Below are positions 9,789 through 19,806 of a stretch of 56,851 bases of DNA, in pieces. The number at the start of each line of letters is the position of its first letter. Positions within the stretch are counted from its first letter, which is position 1. Origin of the DNA: Flavobacteriaceae bacterium CG_4_10_14_3_um_filter_33_47. GTDB lineage: Bacteria > Bacteroidota > Bacteroidia > Flavobacteriales > Flavobacteriaceae. Made by a program: the position numbers and the translations under genes. The DNA lies in contig PFKE01000081.1 in assembly GCA_002784145.1 (NCBI GenBank), positions 1 through 56,851 of the forward strand, given 5' to 3'. The notes beneath the pieces are model-generated. The model searched no databases. It had not been told where the DNA came from and saw nothing but the letters and a program-made list of their open reading frames with translations.

Positions 9789-11404
9789 TTGTAAACCGCT
9801 TTGCCATCTATAAAGGTTTTTATGACTTTTATTGTGGGAATATGGTTAAGCGGAGTTTCCATGATATCCTTATCTAAAATGATGAAATCTGCCAATTTGC
9901 CTGCTTCTATACTGCCTTTTTCTTCTTCTTCAAAGTTTGAATAAGCGGCCCAAATGGTCATACCTTTTAAGGTTTCTTCTCTAGTTAAGGCATTTTCTAT
10001 TTGAAATCCATCTTCTGGATATTGGTCTAAATCTTGCCTGGACACTGCTGCATAAAAGGTTAAAAATGGACTTACATGCTCTACAGGGAAATCGGTTCCT
10101 AAGGCTATTTTACCATACTTGTTTAATAATTTTTTAAAAGCATACCCGTTTTTTATGCGTTCGTTTCCAATACGGTCTGCTGCCCAATACATATCACTGG
10201 TAGCGTGAGTTGGCTGAATTGAAGGTATAATATCATCAAACAACTCAAAATCTTCTTCAGAAAGAATTTGTGCATGTTCAACACGCCAACGTCTATCCTT
10301 TTTGTTCTTTAAAACGGTTTTATAAGTATTTAAAACGATATGATTTGCAGAATCGCCAATGGCATGAGAATTCATTTGAAACTTAGAGTTTGAAATTCGC
10401 TTTGCTACACTTTGTAATCGCTCAAAACTATTGGATAATGTTCCGTAATGATCTGCTCTGTCGCTATAAGGTGCTCTTAACGTTGCACCTCGAGAGCCTA
10501 AAGCACCATCAGCAACAAATTTAAAAGATCTTACATTTAATTTATTTGTTTTAACAATGCCTTTGTTTAAATAGTAGTCCAAATTTCTATCATCAGATCT
10601 TGCCATTGCGTAGACACGAATATTTAATTCTCCTGCTTGCTGTAAACTATCAATGAGATCAATAACACTTTTATCAAGTCCTGCTTCATCAACCGTTGTT
10701 AAGCCCAGATTTAAACAAATACGTTCTGCGTCTTTTAACGCCATAGTAGATTTTTCTTTGCTTATGCTAGGAATTACTTTTCTTATTTCACTCATAGCTG
10801 CATCTAAAATGACTCCTGTTAGTTTGCCGTTTTCCAATATTATTTCACCACCATCAATATGAGATTCTGCGTTTAAAGCCGTTAAATTTAATGCGGCCTG
10901 GTTTACTAACATAGCATGACCATCAACACGAGTTAACACTACTGGAATGTCTGGAAACACAGAATCTAATTTCTCTTTGGTTGGAAATTCTTTTGTTTCC
11001 CAATCGTTTTGATCCCATCCTCTGCCTACTATAAACGATACTTTTTTTCTATTCTGGAAATCAATAATGCGAGTTATAACCTCATTATAACTTGTTGTAC
11101 CTTCCAATTTAACTTCTTGTTCTGCTAAACCCATTCCAAAAAAATGGCAATGTGCATCAATAAAACCTGGAACAATAGTTTGCCCTTTGGCATCAATAAT
11201 TTCTTCTGAAGTATATTTTTTCTGAATGTCATTTGATGTACCTACTTCAACAAATTTTCCGTTTTTGATTGCAAATGCTTCTGCTTCTTCAAAATTTGAA
11301 TTCACACTATAAACTTTCGCATTCATTACAATAGCATCAACTTGAAGTTTATTTTGGCAAGACACAATTGAAATTACAAATAGGAATAAAATGGTTTTTT
11401 TCAT
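9782..11404 (-). CDS. Amidohydrolase (YtcJ-like) lipoprotein
   Basis: 'TIVPGFIDAHCHFFGMG', 'HAIGDSANHIVLNTY', 'ALGTDFPVEHVSPF', 'GSIEAGKLADFIILD'; lipobox 'VISIVSC'. Confidence 0.88.
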   Translation of the reverse strand: MKKTILFLFVISIVSCQNKLQVDAIVMNAKVYSVNSNFEEAEAFAIKNGKFVEVGTSNDIQKKYTSEEIIDAKGQTIVPGFIDAHCHFFGMGLAEQEVKLEGTTSYNEVITRIIDFQNRKKVSFIVGRGWDQNDWETKEFPTKEKLDSVFPDIPVVLTRVDGHAMLVNQAALNLTALNAESHIDGGEIILENGKLTGVILDAAMSEIRKVIPSISKEKSTMALKDAERICLNLGLTTVDEAGLDKSVIDLIDSLQQAGELNIRVYAMARSDDRNLDYYLNKGIVKTNKLNVRSFKFVADGALGSRGATLRAPYSDRADHYGTLSNSFERLQSVAKRISNSKFQMNSHAIGDSANHIVLNTYKTVLKNKKDRRWRVEHAQILSEEDFELFDDIIPSIQPTHATSDMYWAADRIGNERIKNGYAFKKLLNKYGKIALGTDFPVEHVSPFLTFYAAVSRQDLDQYPEDGFQIENALTREETLKGMTIWAAYSNFEEEEKGSIEAGKLADFIILDKDIMETPLNHIPTIKVIKTFIDGKAVYNQ

Positions 11405-11438
11405 TTTGGTGGTTTTTCAGAATCTAGTAAAAATACAA

Positions 11439-11462
11439 AAAGCGTTCAAAATAGAACGCTTT
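11439..11462 (-). terminator. Rho-independent-type hairpin downstream of the 11488-13209 gene
   Basis: AAAGCGTTC-aaaata-GAACGCTTT, perfect 9-bp stem, T-run on the minus strand. Confidence 0.75.
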
Positions 11463-11487
11463 AATTTTTTATTGAAAAATTATATGT

Positions 11488-13209
11488 TTAAAAATCGAAC
11501 TTATAGGTAGCACCAGCTAAAAACTGAATGCTTTGAACTGGGAAATTTTGCCATTTTTGATAACCTTCATTAGCCAAATTATTGGCTTTGGCAAACACTG
11601 ATAATTGCTCGTTAACATGATACCCTAAATGTACATTGGCATCAAAATAACTCTCTAGTGTTATGGTAAATGGTGTCGTGTTGATTAAAGGATTATTTAA
11701 AAAAAACTGGTCTTTACGTTCGCCAACATAAAACAAATTAGCACCTGCAAACCATTGCTCATTAATTTGATAATCTAAAAACAGAGAGCCTTTTACATCG
11801 GGCAAATTCCAAGCCTCTTCTTGGTTGTCTGAGTTGTAACTAAAATATTCTGCTTTTATTCCTAATTTAAAATTTCGGTTAATATCTACATTAATTTCTC
11901 CTGCAAGACTAAAGGTATCCACATCATCATAAACAATTCCAAAAGAGTTGCCATAAGAGTAGTTTTGTGAGGTTGCTGTAATCTCATTATTTATAAAAAG
12001 AGCTTTGTTTCGATCTGCTATATATCCACCACTAATATTATAGCTCATATGGCTTGAAACCTTTCCTTTTAAACCAACATACGCGTTATATAACTGATCT
12101 GTTGGTTGGATGAATAAGGTTGGCGACACAAATGGGTTTTCTGATGCTAAATCGAAATATGAGTTTTGAATTAATCGGCCTTCAATACCACCATAAGCAA
12201 TTAAAATATCGTTTACCAATCTATAAGTTGCTGTTATATTGGGGTACACATACAAGTTACTTTCATTAGCTTCGTTATCTTTTAAATAAAATACCGAAAA
12301 TCCTAAATTTACCGTTAAATCGTCTTGTTTTAATTGATATTTTGGTGTGACTCCTAATTGAAAATTACTGTATTTTAACTCGTCTGTGGTAACAAAATTT
12401 CTATCAAAGGTTCCGCTAAGATAATCAAACACTAGGTCGGTAGAAATTTCTTCTCTATCAATAGGAATGTCAATCGTTGTTTTTACAACAAACCTGTTTT
12501 CTCCGGAGCCTTGATTGTCTCCAAAACGCCTAAACAAAAAGCTGCCTGAATTAATATACGAGTTTTCGAAGGTTACATCGCTTCCAAAATGAATTCCATA
12601 AAACGAATGCCCCCCTTTTATATTGTTAGCTTCAGCATCATCAACCATAACTTGTGGCAACCCGTACCAATTATATTGTTGTTGATTAAAGCCAGCCTCA
12701 ATATTCCAAGTTAAATCTCTTAATCGTGTTGTATAATTCATGTTAATTTTTGAGTTAGAAAAATTATCCTCCAATAATAAATCTTCAATACCACCTTGAG
12801 ATGAATGATGACTGATGTAACCACCAACACTTTCGGTTCTGCTAATGCTGTGATTTAAATAAACTTCTCCTAAAATGGTTGTATACGTTCCAACGCCTAA
12901 AGTTGCATAATTATCATACAGTTTAACTGGTTTTGCTTTATCTACAACAGCCGCTTTTCCTTTAGCAGGTGTAAAGGTTGATGCCACCGGAAATGAAAAA
13001 ATATTGTATTTAATCTCTTTTTTAGTAGCCGTTTCTTCATCATCAATGGATGGTGTTTCTTTAACCTTAAAGGCATCTGAAATGGTTGGTGTATAAGGTT
13101 TCACTACATTAATTACACCGGTATTAATCGTATCTTTTTCTTGTGAAAAGACCATGGAAGTGCTTAATATGACAATGGCTAAAACCATTTTATAGATGTG
13201 CTTTCGCAT
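11488..13209 (-). CDS. Outer-membrane beta-barrel protein (TonB-dependent-receptor-like)
   Basis: Likely start MRKHIYKMVLAIV.. at 13209 with signal peptide; repeated beta-strand pattern; C-terminal 'VQSIQFLAGATYKFDF' ends in aromatic residue. Confidence 0.7.
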   Translation of the reverse strand: MRKHIYKMVLAIVILSTSMVFSQEKDTINTGVINVVKPYTPTISDAFKVKETPSIDDEETATKKEIKYNIFSFPVASTFTPAKGKAAVVDKAKPVKLYDNYATLGVGTYTTILGEVYLNHSISRTESVGGYISHHSSQGGIEDLLLEDNFSNSKINMNYTTRLRDLTWNIEAGFNQQQYNWYGLPQVMVDDAEANNIKGGHSFYGIHFGSDVTFENSYINSGSFLFRRFGDNQGSGENRFVVKTTIDIPIDREEISTDLVFDYLSGTFDRNFVTTDELKYSNFQLGVTPKYQLKQDDLTVNLGFSVFYLKDNEANESNLYVYPNITATYRLVNDILIAYGGIEGRLIQNSYFDLASENPFVSPTLFIQPTDQLYNAYVGLKGKVSSHMSYNISGGYIADRNKALFINNEITATSQNYSYGNSFGIVYDDVDTFSLAGEINVDINRNFKLGIKAEYFSYNSDNQEEAWNLPDVKGSLFLDYQINEQWFAGANLFYVGERKDQFFLNNPLINTTPFTITLESYFDANVHLGYHVNEQLSVFAKANNLANEGYQKWQNFPVQSIQFLAGATYKFDF

Positions 13210-13276
13210 AATAACTGTTGATGATTTATTATTGATTAATGTTGATTTACTATATAAGGGTCTAGACTGCGCTCGA

Positions 13277-13303
13277 CCTAACAACTTTTAACTTTTAACA
13301 AAA
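13277..13303. repeat. 7-bp-period array (ACTTTTA)
   Basis: cctaaca acttttaacttttaacaaaat. Confidence 0.6.
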
Positions 13304-16300
13304 TTAATCCTCTGATTTAATGGATGAATTTGTTTTTGATTCTTCCGCTTTAATTAAAGTTAATTCTTCTTTGGCTTCAGAAACAACAACATCAAATTCC
13401 TTAAAATTTTCAATAACACTTTCTAAGATATAGGTTGCCTGATAAGCATCCTTTAACGCATAAAAATTCTTTGCCATAAGCACTAATCCTTTAGCACTGT
13501 AATATTTATATCCGGAATAATCTTTGGCTAATTTTTGAACCGTGCTGTTTGAGGCTTCAAATTTACCATCTTTATTCTTAAAATAGGCATTATAATACAG
13601 GGCTTCGGCTGCCGTTTCGCCTATTGCAACAGTTTCCACTTTTGCATAATTTGCTTTAGCTTTAGCTTCATCACCTGTTTTCATGGCTGAACGTGCTATG
13701 ATTATATGAGCATCGGCTTCTATTTTATTATCAATTTTTGCATTTGATAATACTTTTTCTGCATAAGAAACAGCTTCCTTATACTTTTCTAATTGGTAAT
13801 TGGCTTTCATTAAATTAGATTGCGCAAACACCACATTCTGTGGAAAATTAGCTTCTAACTCTAATCTTTGCAATAATGGCATAGCCAAATTGTAATTTTT
13901 GGATTCCAGATAGAATTGCGATAAACGCAATAAAGCTTCTTCAGTAAATTCGTTTTGAGATGTTTCAACCACATACTTATAATGAGTGACTGCATTTGAG
14001 GCTAAATCTTTTTTATAATATAACTGGGCTATATAAAAATGAGCTTGTAAACTATGCAATCCGTTAGGAAATTGACTGATATAGCCATTAAACTGTTGGA
14101 TGGCCTTATCGGTATTATTATCTAAATATTGTTTTTCTGCAGCTTCATAGGTTGCATTATCCAAATCAGAATCTGATACCTCAACATAATCCAGTGTTTT
14201 TACCCAAGTTGCATAGTCATTTACACGACCTAAATCAATATAAATTAAACGTGCTGTGGCAACCGCTTGAACGGCTTCTGGTGTATTAGGATATTCTTTG
14301 GCAATGGTTTTAAACTTACCTAAGGCTTGTTCGTTATTGCTTGAATTGTAGTACACCAATCCTTGACGTAATAAGGATTTTGGTACGAATGAACTCATTT
14401 TGTACTCTGAATTTAAACGGTTGTAAAGTTGCATAGCCTTTTCTGACTCATTGGCTTTTACATAAGAATTCCCTAACTCATACATGGCGTCATCACGAAG
14501 TTTGGAGTTTGGATATTCTGAAATAAATTGCTCTAATTCTGTAATTTTTTTGCTGGCTTGCCCAACATAACCCGCACTTAAAGCTTTTTGAAAGAAGGCA
14601 TAATCTGAATCTATCTGATTTAGTTTAATAGCATTATTATAGGCTTTTATCGCATTATTATAATCGCTGGTAACAAAATAAGCATCGCCCAAGCGAAGAT
14701 ACGCATCATTCAATCTTACTTTATCGTCTATTTTGGTGGCCGTAAACTGATTGAAATAGCGCGAAGCAGGTTCGTAATTTTTAAGTTTGAAATACGTGTA
14801 TCCCAAATTATAATCTAGATTATGACTTTCTGGAGTTGTCTTTGAAATGGTTTGTTGTTCAAACTGTTTAAAGCCGATTAATGCCTCTTCATAATTGCTT
14901 AAATTATAGTCTGCTTCAGCTTTCCAAAAGGTAGCTCTTGCTGTATATATTTCATTTCTTGGTTCTTTTAAGGACTCGCTGAACAAGGTTCTGGCTTCAA
15001 AGTAATTTCCTTCGTTATAAAGTTCAATCCCTCTGTAAAAAGCCACTTTTTGATAGGCTACTTTGTTTTCAAAACTTCGTTTTCCTTCCAATAATTTCAG
15101 AGCCTCTTTATAGTTTTTTGAAGTAATGTACGAATCAATTAAAAGCGTTTCAAGTTCTTCTTTATAGCTTGAATTAGGGTATTTATCAAGATAGCTTGCT
15201 AAAACTTGAGGAGCAGATTGATACGGATTACCAATTTCATAACTAATCTTAGCATAATTGAGCCACGCATCTTCTTGAATTTTTAAATCGTAATTCATTT
15301 GAGAAGCGTTTCTAAAAGCGTTTAAAGCTTCTTGTTTTTTATTGACATTAATATAACTTTCGGCTAAATGGTAATAGGCATTTTGTGCAACTGAATTATT
15401 TCCACCAATAATTTTATTAAACTCTGAAATAGCTTTTTCATAATCTTTTTGCATATAATAGGCATATCCTAACTGGTAAAAATCGGTATTGCTCCATTTG
15501 CCATTTTTTCCTTTATATTCACTTAAATATGGAATAGACTCAGCGTATTTTTTTAAATTAAAATAGCTCTCTCCTATAATTTTTGAAAGTTCAGAGATTT
15601 CAGTATCATCACCTGTTATTATTCTTTCTTTGGCCAATTCAATGGCTTTTTCAAAATTTCCTAATTTAAAATTAAGATCGGCTTGATAGTACGACAGCTT
15701 TTCTTTATATTTTTCTTGGTTGTTTACCTGTTCAAAATATTCGTTAGCGGCATCGTAATCATCGCCTTCATAAGCCATAAAACCTATATAATACTTGGCT
15801 TGCGACCCGTATTCTTTTGAATTTTCAACTTTACTTAAATATTTTTTCGCGTCTTTATATTGTTTTGATGCAAAGGCGGAATATCCATTATTAAAGTTGA
15901 ATTTTTCTATTTCTTTGCTGGACAAAGCCTCTTCATTAACTTTATCATACCACTTTCTGGCATAAGCATATTTTGAGTTTTCAAAATAATAATCGGCTAC
16001 ATCGACAAAAGCGGTATTACGCTTAGTACTTGTTGGATATTTTTTTACAAAATCTTCTACTAGTTTATCAGCATTTTGTTGATTTAATCTAACAGCACAA
16101 TTAGCTATATAATAGGCACAATCAGATTGTAAAACCTCGTTTTTAGCCGTTTTTTGAATAGACCCAAACAACGATTGCGAGGCTAAATATTGTTGATTAT
16201 TGTAAAGGGTTAATGCCTTTTGATAGTCTGCTAAATCATTGGTGTATGCTGCAGATTGTTGAGCGTTTAAATGAAAGCTAAAACTAATGGCAATCCAAAG

Positions 16301-16324
16301 AAAAACTAGATTTTTTAATGTCAT
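13304..16324 (-). CDS. Large tetratricopeptide-repeat periplasmic/OM protein (~1006 aa)
   Basis: Signal peptide and many TPR-like units ('Y..A..YFEQV', 'AIKAYNNAIKLN', 'DAMYELGNSYVKANESEKAMQLYNRL'). Confidence 0.85.
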   Translation of the reverse strand: MTLKNLVFLWIAISFSFHLNAQQSAAYTNDLADYQKALTLYNNQQYLASQSLFGSIQKTAKNEVLQSDCAYYIANCAVRLNQQNADKLVEDFVKKYPTSTKRNTAFVDVADYYFENSKYAYARKWYDKVNEEALSSKEIEKFNFNNGYSAFASKQYKDAKKYLSKVENSKEYGSQAKYYIGFMAYEGDDYDAANEYFEQVNNQEKYKEKLSYYQADLNFKLGNFEKAIELAKERIITGDDTEISELSKIIGESYFNLKKYAESIPYLSEYKGKNGKWSNTDFYQLGYAYYMQKDYEKAISEFNKIIGGNNSVAQNAYYHLAESYINVNKKQEALNAFRNASQMNYDLKIQEDAWLNYAKISYEIGNPYQSAPQVLASYLDKYPNSSYKEELETLLIDSYITSKNYKEALKLLEGKRSFENKVAYQKVAFYRGIELYNEGNYFEARTLFSESLKEPRNEIYTARATFWKAEADYNLSNYEEALIGFKQFEQQTISKTTPESHNLDYNLGYTYFKLKNYEPASRYFNQFTATKIDDKVRLNDAYLRLGDAYFVTSDYNNAIKAYNNAIKLNQIDSDYAFFQKALSAGYVGQASKKITELEQFISEYPNSKLRDDAMYELGNSYVKANESEKAMQLYNRLNSEYKMSSFVPKSLLRQGLVYYNSSNNEQALGKFKTIAKEYPNTPEAVQAVATARLIYIDLGRVNDYATWVKTLDYVEVSDSDLDNATYEAAEKQYLDNNTDKAIQQFNGYISQFPNGLHSLQAHFYIAQLYYKKDLASNAVTHYKYVVETSQNEFTEEALLRLSQFYLESKNYNLAMPLLQRLELEANFPQNVVFAQSNLMKANYQLEKYKEAVSYAEKVLSNAKIDNKIEADAHIIIARSAMKTGDEAKAKANYAKVETVAIGETAAEALYYNAYFKNKDGKFEASNSTVQKLAKDYSGYKYYSAKGLVLMAKNFYALKDAYQATYILESVIENFKEFDVVVSEAKEELTLIKAEESKTNSSIKSED

Positions 16325-16431
16325 TAAAAATTATGGTTTTGTTTTAAAATCAAAGATAATTTAATCTAAATCCTATAACGCAACAATCGTGCTATAATTA
16401 TAAACCAACTTATTAAATATAAAAAAAGATT

Positions 16432-16472
16432 AAAATTGGTAGCAAACAGCTTTAGCTGAAAGACCCAATTTT
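16432..16472 (+). other. Nested hairpin upstream of ftsE
   Basis: AAAATTGG ... CAGCT-tt-AGCTG ... CCAATTTT, both stems perfect. Confidence 0.55.
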
Positions 16473-16514
16473 AAAACTTTTAACCTCCAATTTTTAACTT
16501 TCAACTTTTAAATA
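16473..16514. repeat. 7-bp-period degenerate array (TTAACTT)
   Basis: aaaactt ttaacct ccaattt ttaactt tcaactt ttaaata. Confidence 0.7.
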
Positions 16515-16547
16515 ATACATTTACAATTCTAAATATTTCTGAAATTT

Positions 16548-17231
16548 ATGTCCAATCCAATTTTACAATTAAAAGATGCTACTATTTCTCAAGGCGACAG
16601 TGTTGTGCTTAACCATGTAAATGTAGAAATCAATAAAGGTGAGTTTGTGTATTTAATTGGTAAAACTGGTTCTGGAAAGAGTAGCTTTATGAAAATTCTT
16701 TATGGTGATTTAATTCTTACTGAGGGAGAAGGCCATATCGTAGGCCATAATTTAAAAAACCTTAGCGATAAAGATATTCCGTTTTTAAGACGTAAACTAG
16801 GGATTGTCTTTCAGGACTTTAAATTACTTATAGACCGTACCGTTAATGAAAATCTGCTCTTTGTTTTAAAAGCTACGGGTTGGAAAGATAACAACGAAAT
16901 GAACAAAAGAGTTGAAGATGTTTTAAATAAGGTAGGCATGAAAACTAAAGGTTTTAAATATCCGCATGAACTTTCTGGCGGTGAACAGCAACGTATCGCA
17001 ATTGCTCGGGCTTTACTCAATAATCCAGAACTTATCTTAGCTGATGAACCTACAGGAAACCTTGACCCACAAACCAGTATAGAAGTGATGGAAGTACTTC
17101 AGGAAATTAATAAAAACGGCAATACTATTTTAATGGCTACCCACGATTATGCTTTGCTCTTAAAATATCCAAGCAAAACCTTAAAGTGTGATGACAATCA
17201 GGTTTTTGAAGTGGTGCAAAGACGTGTATAA
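16548..17231 (+). CDS. ftsE: Cell division ATP-binding protein FtsE-like ABC ATPase
   Basis: Walker A '[10 protein letters not shown]', '[36 protein letters not shown]'. Confidence 0.8.
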   Translation: MSNPILQLKDATISQGDSVVLNHVNVEINKGEFVYLIGKTGSGKSSFMKILYGDLILTEGEGHIVGHNLKNLSDKDIPFLRRKLGIVFQDFKLLIDRTVNENLLFVLKATGWKDNNEMNKRVEDVLNKVGMKTKGFKYPHELSGGEQQRIAIARALLNNPELILADEPTGNLDPQTSIEVMEVLQEINKNGNTILMATHDYALLLKYPSKTLKCDDNQVFEVVQRRV

Positions 17232-17961
17232 TACCCTAAAAAAATATATCAAATCTGTAGTTCCAAAGAACTTCCTTTTTAAAAATGAATGGTTGTTTCG
17301 CTATTTTTATGGACTTTTTTATTTAGGAAAAAATCATCAATGTACTATTTGCTCAAAAAAATTAAGGTCATTTATCAAACTTAAAAATGAAGATTTATTA
17401 TGTCCGTTTTGTGGAAGCTTGTCAAGAAACCGAAGGCTATGGGCATTGCTAAATAGAGATGGAGCCATTAAAGGAAAAATGCTTCACTTTTCACCCTCAA
17501 GAAGTCTTTACAGAACTTTAAAAAAGGAAAAATCTATTCATTATTTTAGTTCTGATTTTGAAAATGAATTTTTAGCAGATTACAAATTTGATATCACAAA
17601 TATCAATCTACCAAACGAAACGTTTGATATCATCATTTGTTATCATATATTGGAACATGTTATAGAAGATAAAAAAGCTATGTCTGAACTTTATAGAGTA
17701 TTAAAACCCAATGGAAGGGTTTTTATTCAGACACCTTTTAAAGATGGGGAGATTTATGAAGATTTTTCGATTGTTTTGCCAGAGGAACGATTAAAACATT
17801 TTGGACAGAATGATCATGTTAGGATTTATTCTGTTGAAGGATTGAAAAACCGATTAGAAAATATTGGATTTAAAGTTGAAGTTCAAATCTTCCAAAAGAA
17901 TAAAACAGATTTTCATGATGGGTTACAATCGCCAGAAACCGTTTTAAGAGCTACAAAATAA
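17224..17961 (+). CDS. SAM-dependent methyltransferase with Cys-rich N-terminal segment
   Basis: 'CTICSKKLRSF', 'LCPFCGSLSRNRRLW', 'DIIICYHILEHVIEDKKAMSELYRVLKPNG'; GTG at 17224 overlapping the ftsE stop is the likely start (ORF-track start is 17188). Confidence 0.75.
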   Translation: MYNTLKKYIKSVVPKNFLFKNEWLFRYFYGLFYLGKNHQCTICSKKLRSFIKLKNEDLLCPFCGSLSRNRRLWALLNRDGAIKGKMLHFSPSRSLYRTLKKEKSIHYFSSDFENEFLADYKFDITNINLPNETFDIIICYHILEHVIEDKKAMSELYRVLKPNGRVFIQTPFKDGEIYEDFSIVLPEERLKHFGQNDHVRIYSVEGLKNRLENIGFKVEVQIFQKNKTDFHDGLQSPETVLRATK

Positions 17962-18851
17962 TGCTTTCCATTTTAATTCCCACATATAATTACAACGTAT
18001 ATCGGCTTGCCTGTCAGTTGGAAAAACAAGCGCTCAAAGCACAAATTGAGTTTGAAATTATTTGTATTGATGACGGCTCAAATTCTAAAATTAATATTGA
18101 AAACAACAAAATAAATGATCTTCAAAACTCAAAATTCATTGCCCGAGAAAAAAACGTTGGATTAAGCAATAATCGAAACGCATTGGCTAAAGCTTCAAAT
18201 TATGAAAATCTTTTATTTATTGATGGTGATTCCCTTTTAATTGATGCAGATTATTTAAAAAATTATTTAATTGCCATAAAAAAAAATACAGGCGTTATTT
18301 ACGGAGGAAGAATTCACCCAAAAAACGTTGAACCCAATAGAAAACTCCGTTGGAAATACGGTATTTATCGTGAAGATCGCTTGGCTTCAAAGCGGAATAA
18401 AAACAAATACAAAAGTGTTCTTTTTAATAATACGTTAATTAAAAAAAGTCTTTTTGATGAAATTGGTTTTGATAAAAACATCGTACAATACGGACATGAA
18501 GATACCATTTTTGCATATCATTTATTTAAGATGAAAGCCTCTGTAACACATATAGACAATCCTGTTTTGCATGGCGATGTTGACTTAAATCTGGTTTATT
18601 TTAATAAAACCATAAATGGACTCGAAAACCTTAATTTTATTTATAATACAAGATTGATAGATCCCGATTTTATTACTTTTTTAAAGATTTTCAATAAATT
18701 GAACACCTATAAATTAAATTATTTATTGGCTCTGTCGCACAAATTATTTTTCCCTTTATTCAAGTTGAGTTTAACTTCTAAAAAACCTTCATTGTTCCTG
18801 TTTGATTTATTTCGATTGAGTTACTTTTGTTATATAAACCTAAAAAAATAA
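17961..18851 (+). CDS. Glycosyltransferase family 2 protein
   Basis: 'LSILIPTYNYNVYRL', 'ICIDDGSN', 'LLFIDGDSLLID'. Confidence 0.85.
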   Translation: MLSILIPTYNYNVYRLACQLEKQALKAQIEFEIICIDDGSNSKINIENNKINDLQNSKFIAREKNVGLSNNRNALAKASNYENLLFIDGDSLLIDADYLKNYLIAIKKNTGVIYGGRIHPKNVEPNRKLRWKYGIYREDRLASKRNKNKYKSVLFNNTLIKKSLFDEIGFDKNIVQYGHEDTIFAYHLFKMKASVTHIDNPVLHGDVDLNLVYFNKTINGLENLNFIYNTRLIDPDFITFLKIFNKLNTYKLNYLLALSHKLFFPLFKLSLTSKKPSLFLFDLFRLSYFCYINLKK

Positions 18852-19756
18852 TGCCTTTTTTCTCTGTAATCATACCGCTTTTCAATAAAGAAAAGTTTAT
18901 TAAACAGACTCTATTAAGTGTTTTAAACCAAACACTTACAGATTTTGAAGTGATTATAATAAACGATGGCAGCACAGATGACAGCCTATCTATTGCTAGT
19001 TCCTTAAAAGATAAAAGAATTCAAATTTTAAATCAACAAAACAAAGGCTTGTGCGCTTCCAGAAATTTAGGTATTAAAACTTCAAAAGGAACATTTATGG
19101 CATTTTTGGATGCCGACGATCTATGGATGGAAGATTTTTTGGAAACCATCTACAAGCTCATTCAATTACATCAAGAACAACTTATTTTTGCAACCAATGT
19201 TAAATTATTATTCCCAAATAAAACTCCCAATTTAAACAGCACAACATTTAGCATTGACAAAAAAACATTAATGACTAATTATTTTAGACAACGCAAAAAT
19301 ATTTTAGGCCCAAGCTCTTTAGTTATAAATAAATTGGTTTTTGAAGAAGTAGGTTACTTTGATGAAACCATCAATTATGGAGAAGAGGATGATTTTTATA
19401 TAAGATGTTTTAATATTTATAACTTGATTTACTATAACGATTTTAAAACCTATTACAGAACAGGTTTATCGAATCAACTAACCGCACCAAATAAAAATTT
19501 TGAACGTAAAATACCCGACTACGAAAAATATTTAAAAAACACCAATAACCCAGATTTAAAAAAATTTCTGGATTTTGTTCATTACAGACTTGTAGTTTTG
19601 TTTAAAATGGAAAAAAACCATAAACTGGTTAAATTTTATAAAAAAAAGATCGATATTTCAAATTTAACAGGCGTTCAAAAATTAAAATATTTTTTGCCTG
19701 CAGATTTGTTTTATATAACCAAAATTATTTATACAATTTTGTTAAAAAACCATTAG
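18851..19756 (+). CDS. Glycosyltransferase family 2 protein
   Basis: 'FFSVIIPLFNKEKFIKQTLLSVLNQTLTDFEVIIINDGSTDDSL', 'AFLDADDLW'; ATG 18851. Confidence 0.88.
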   Translation: MPFFSVIIPLFNKEKFIKQTLLSVLNQTLTDFEVIIINDGSTDDSLSIASSLKDKRIQILNQQNKGLCASRNLGIKTSKGTFMAFLDADDLWMEDFLETIYKLIQLHQEQLIFATNVKLLFPNKTPNLNSTTFSIDKKTLMTNYFRQRKNILGPSSLVINKLVFEEVGYFDETINYGEEDDFYIRCFNIYNLIYYNDFKTYYRTGLSNQLTAPNKNFERKIPDYEKYLKNTNNPDLKKFLDFVHYRLVVLFKMEKNHKLVKFYKKKIDISNLTGVQKLKYFLPADLFYITKIIYTILLKNH

Positions 19757-19806
19757 ATTCTCAAAAAACTTGAGGTTGTTTTAAAAACATCAATAAAAAA
19801 ACTATT

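Noticed and set aside
17188-17223. ORF-track start of the methyltransferase at 17188
   Set aside because: Would overlap ftsE by 44 bp; GTG 17224 fits the usual short stop/start overlap better
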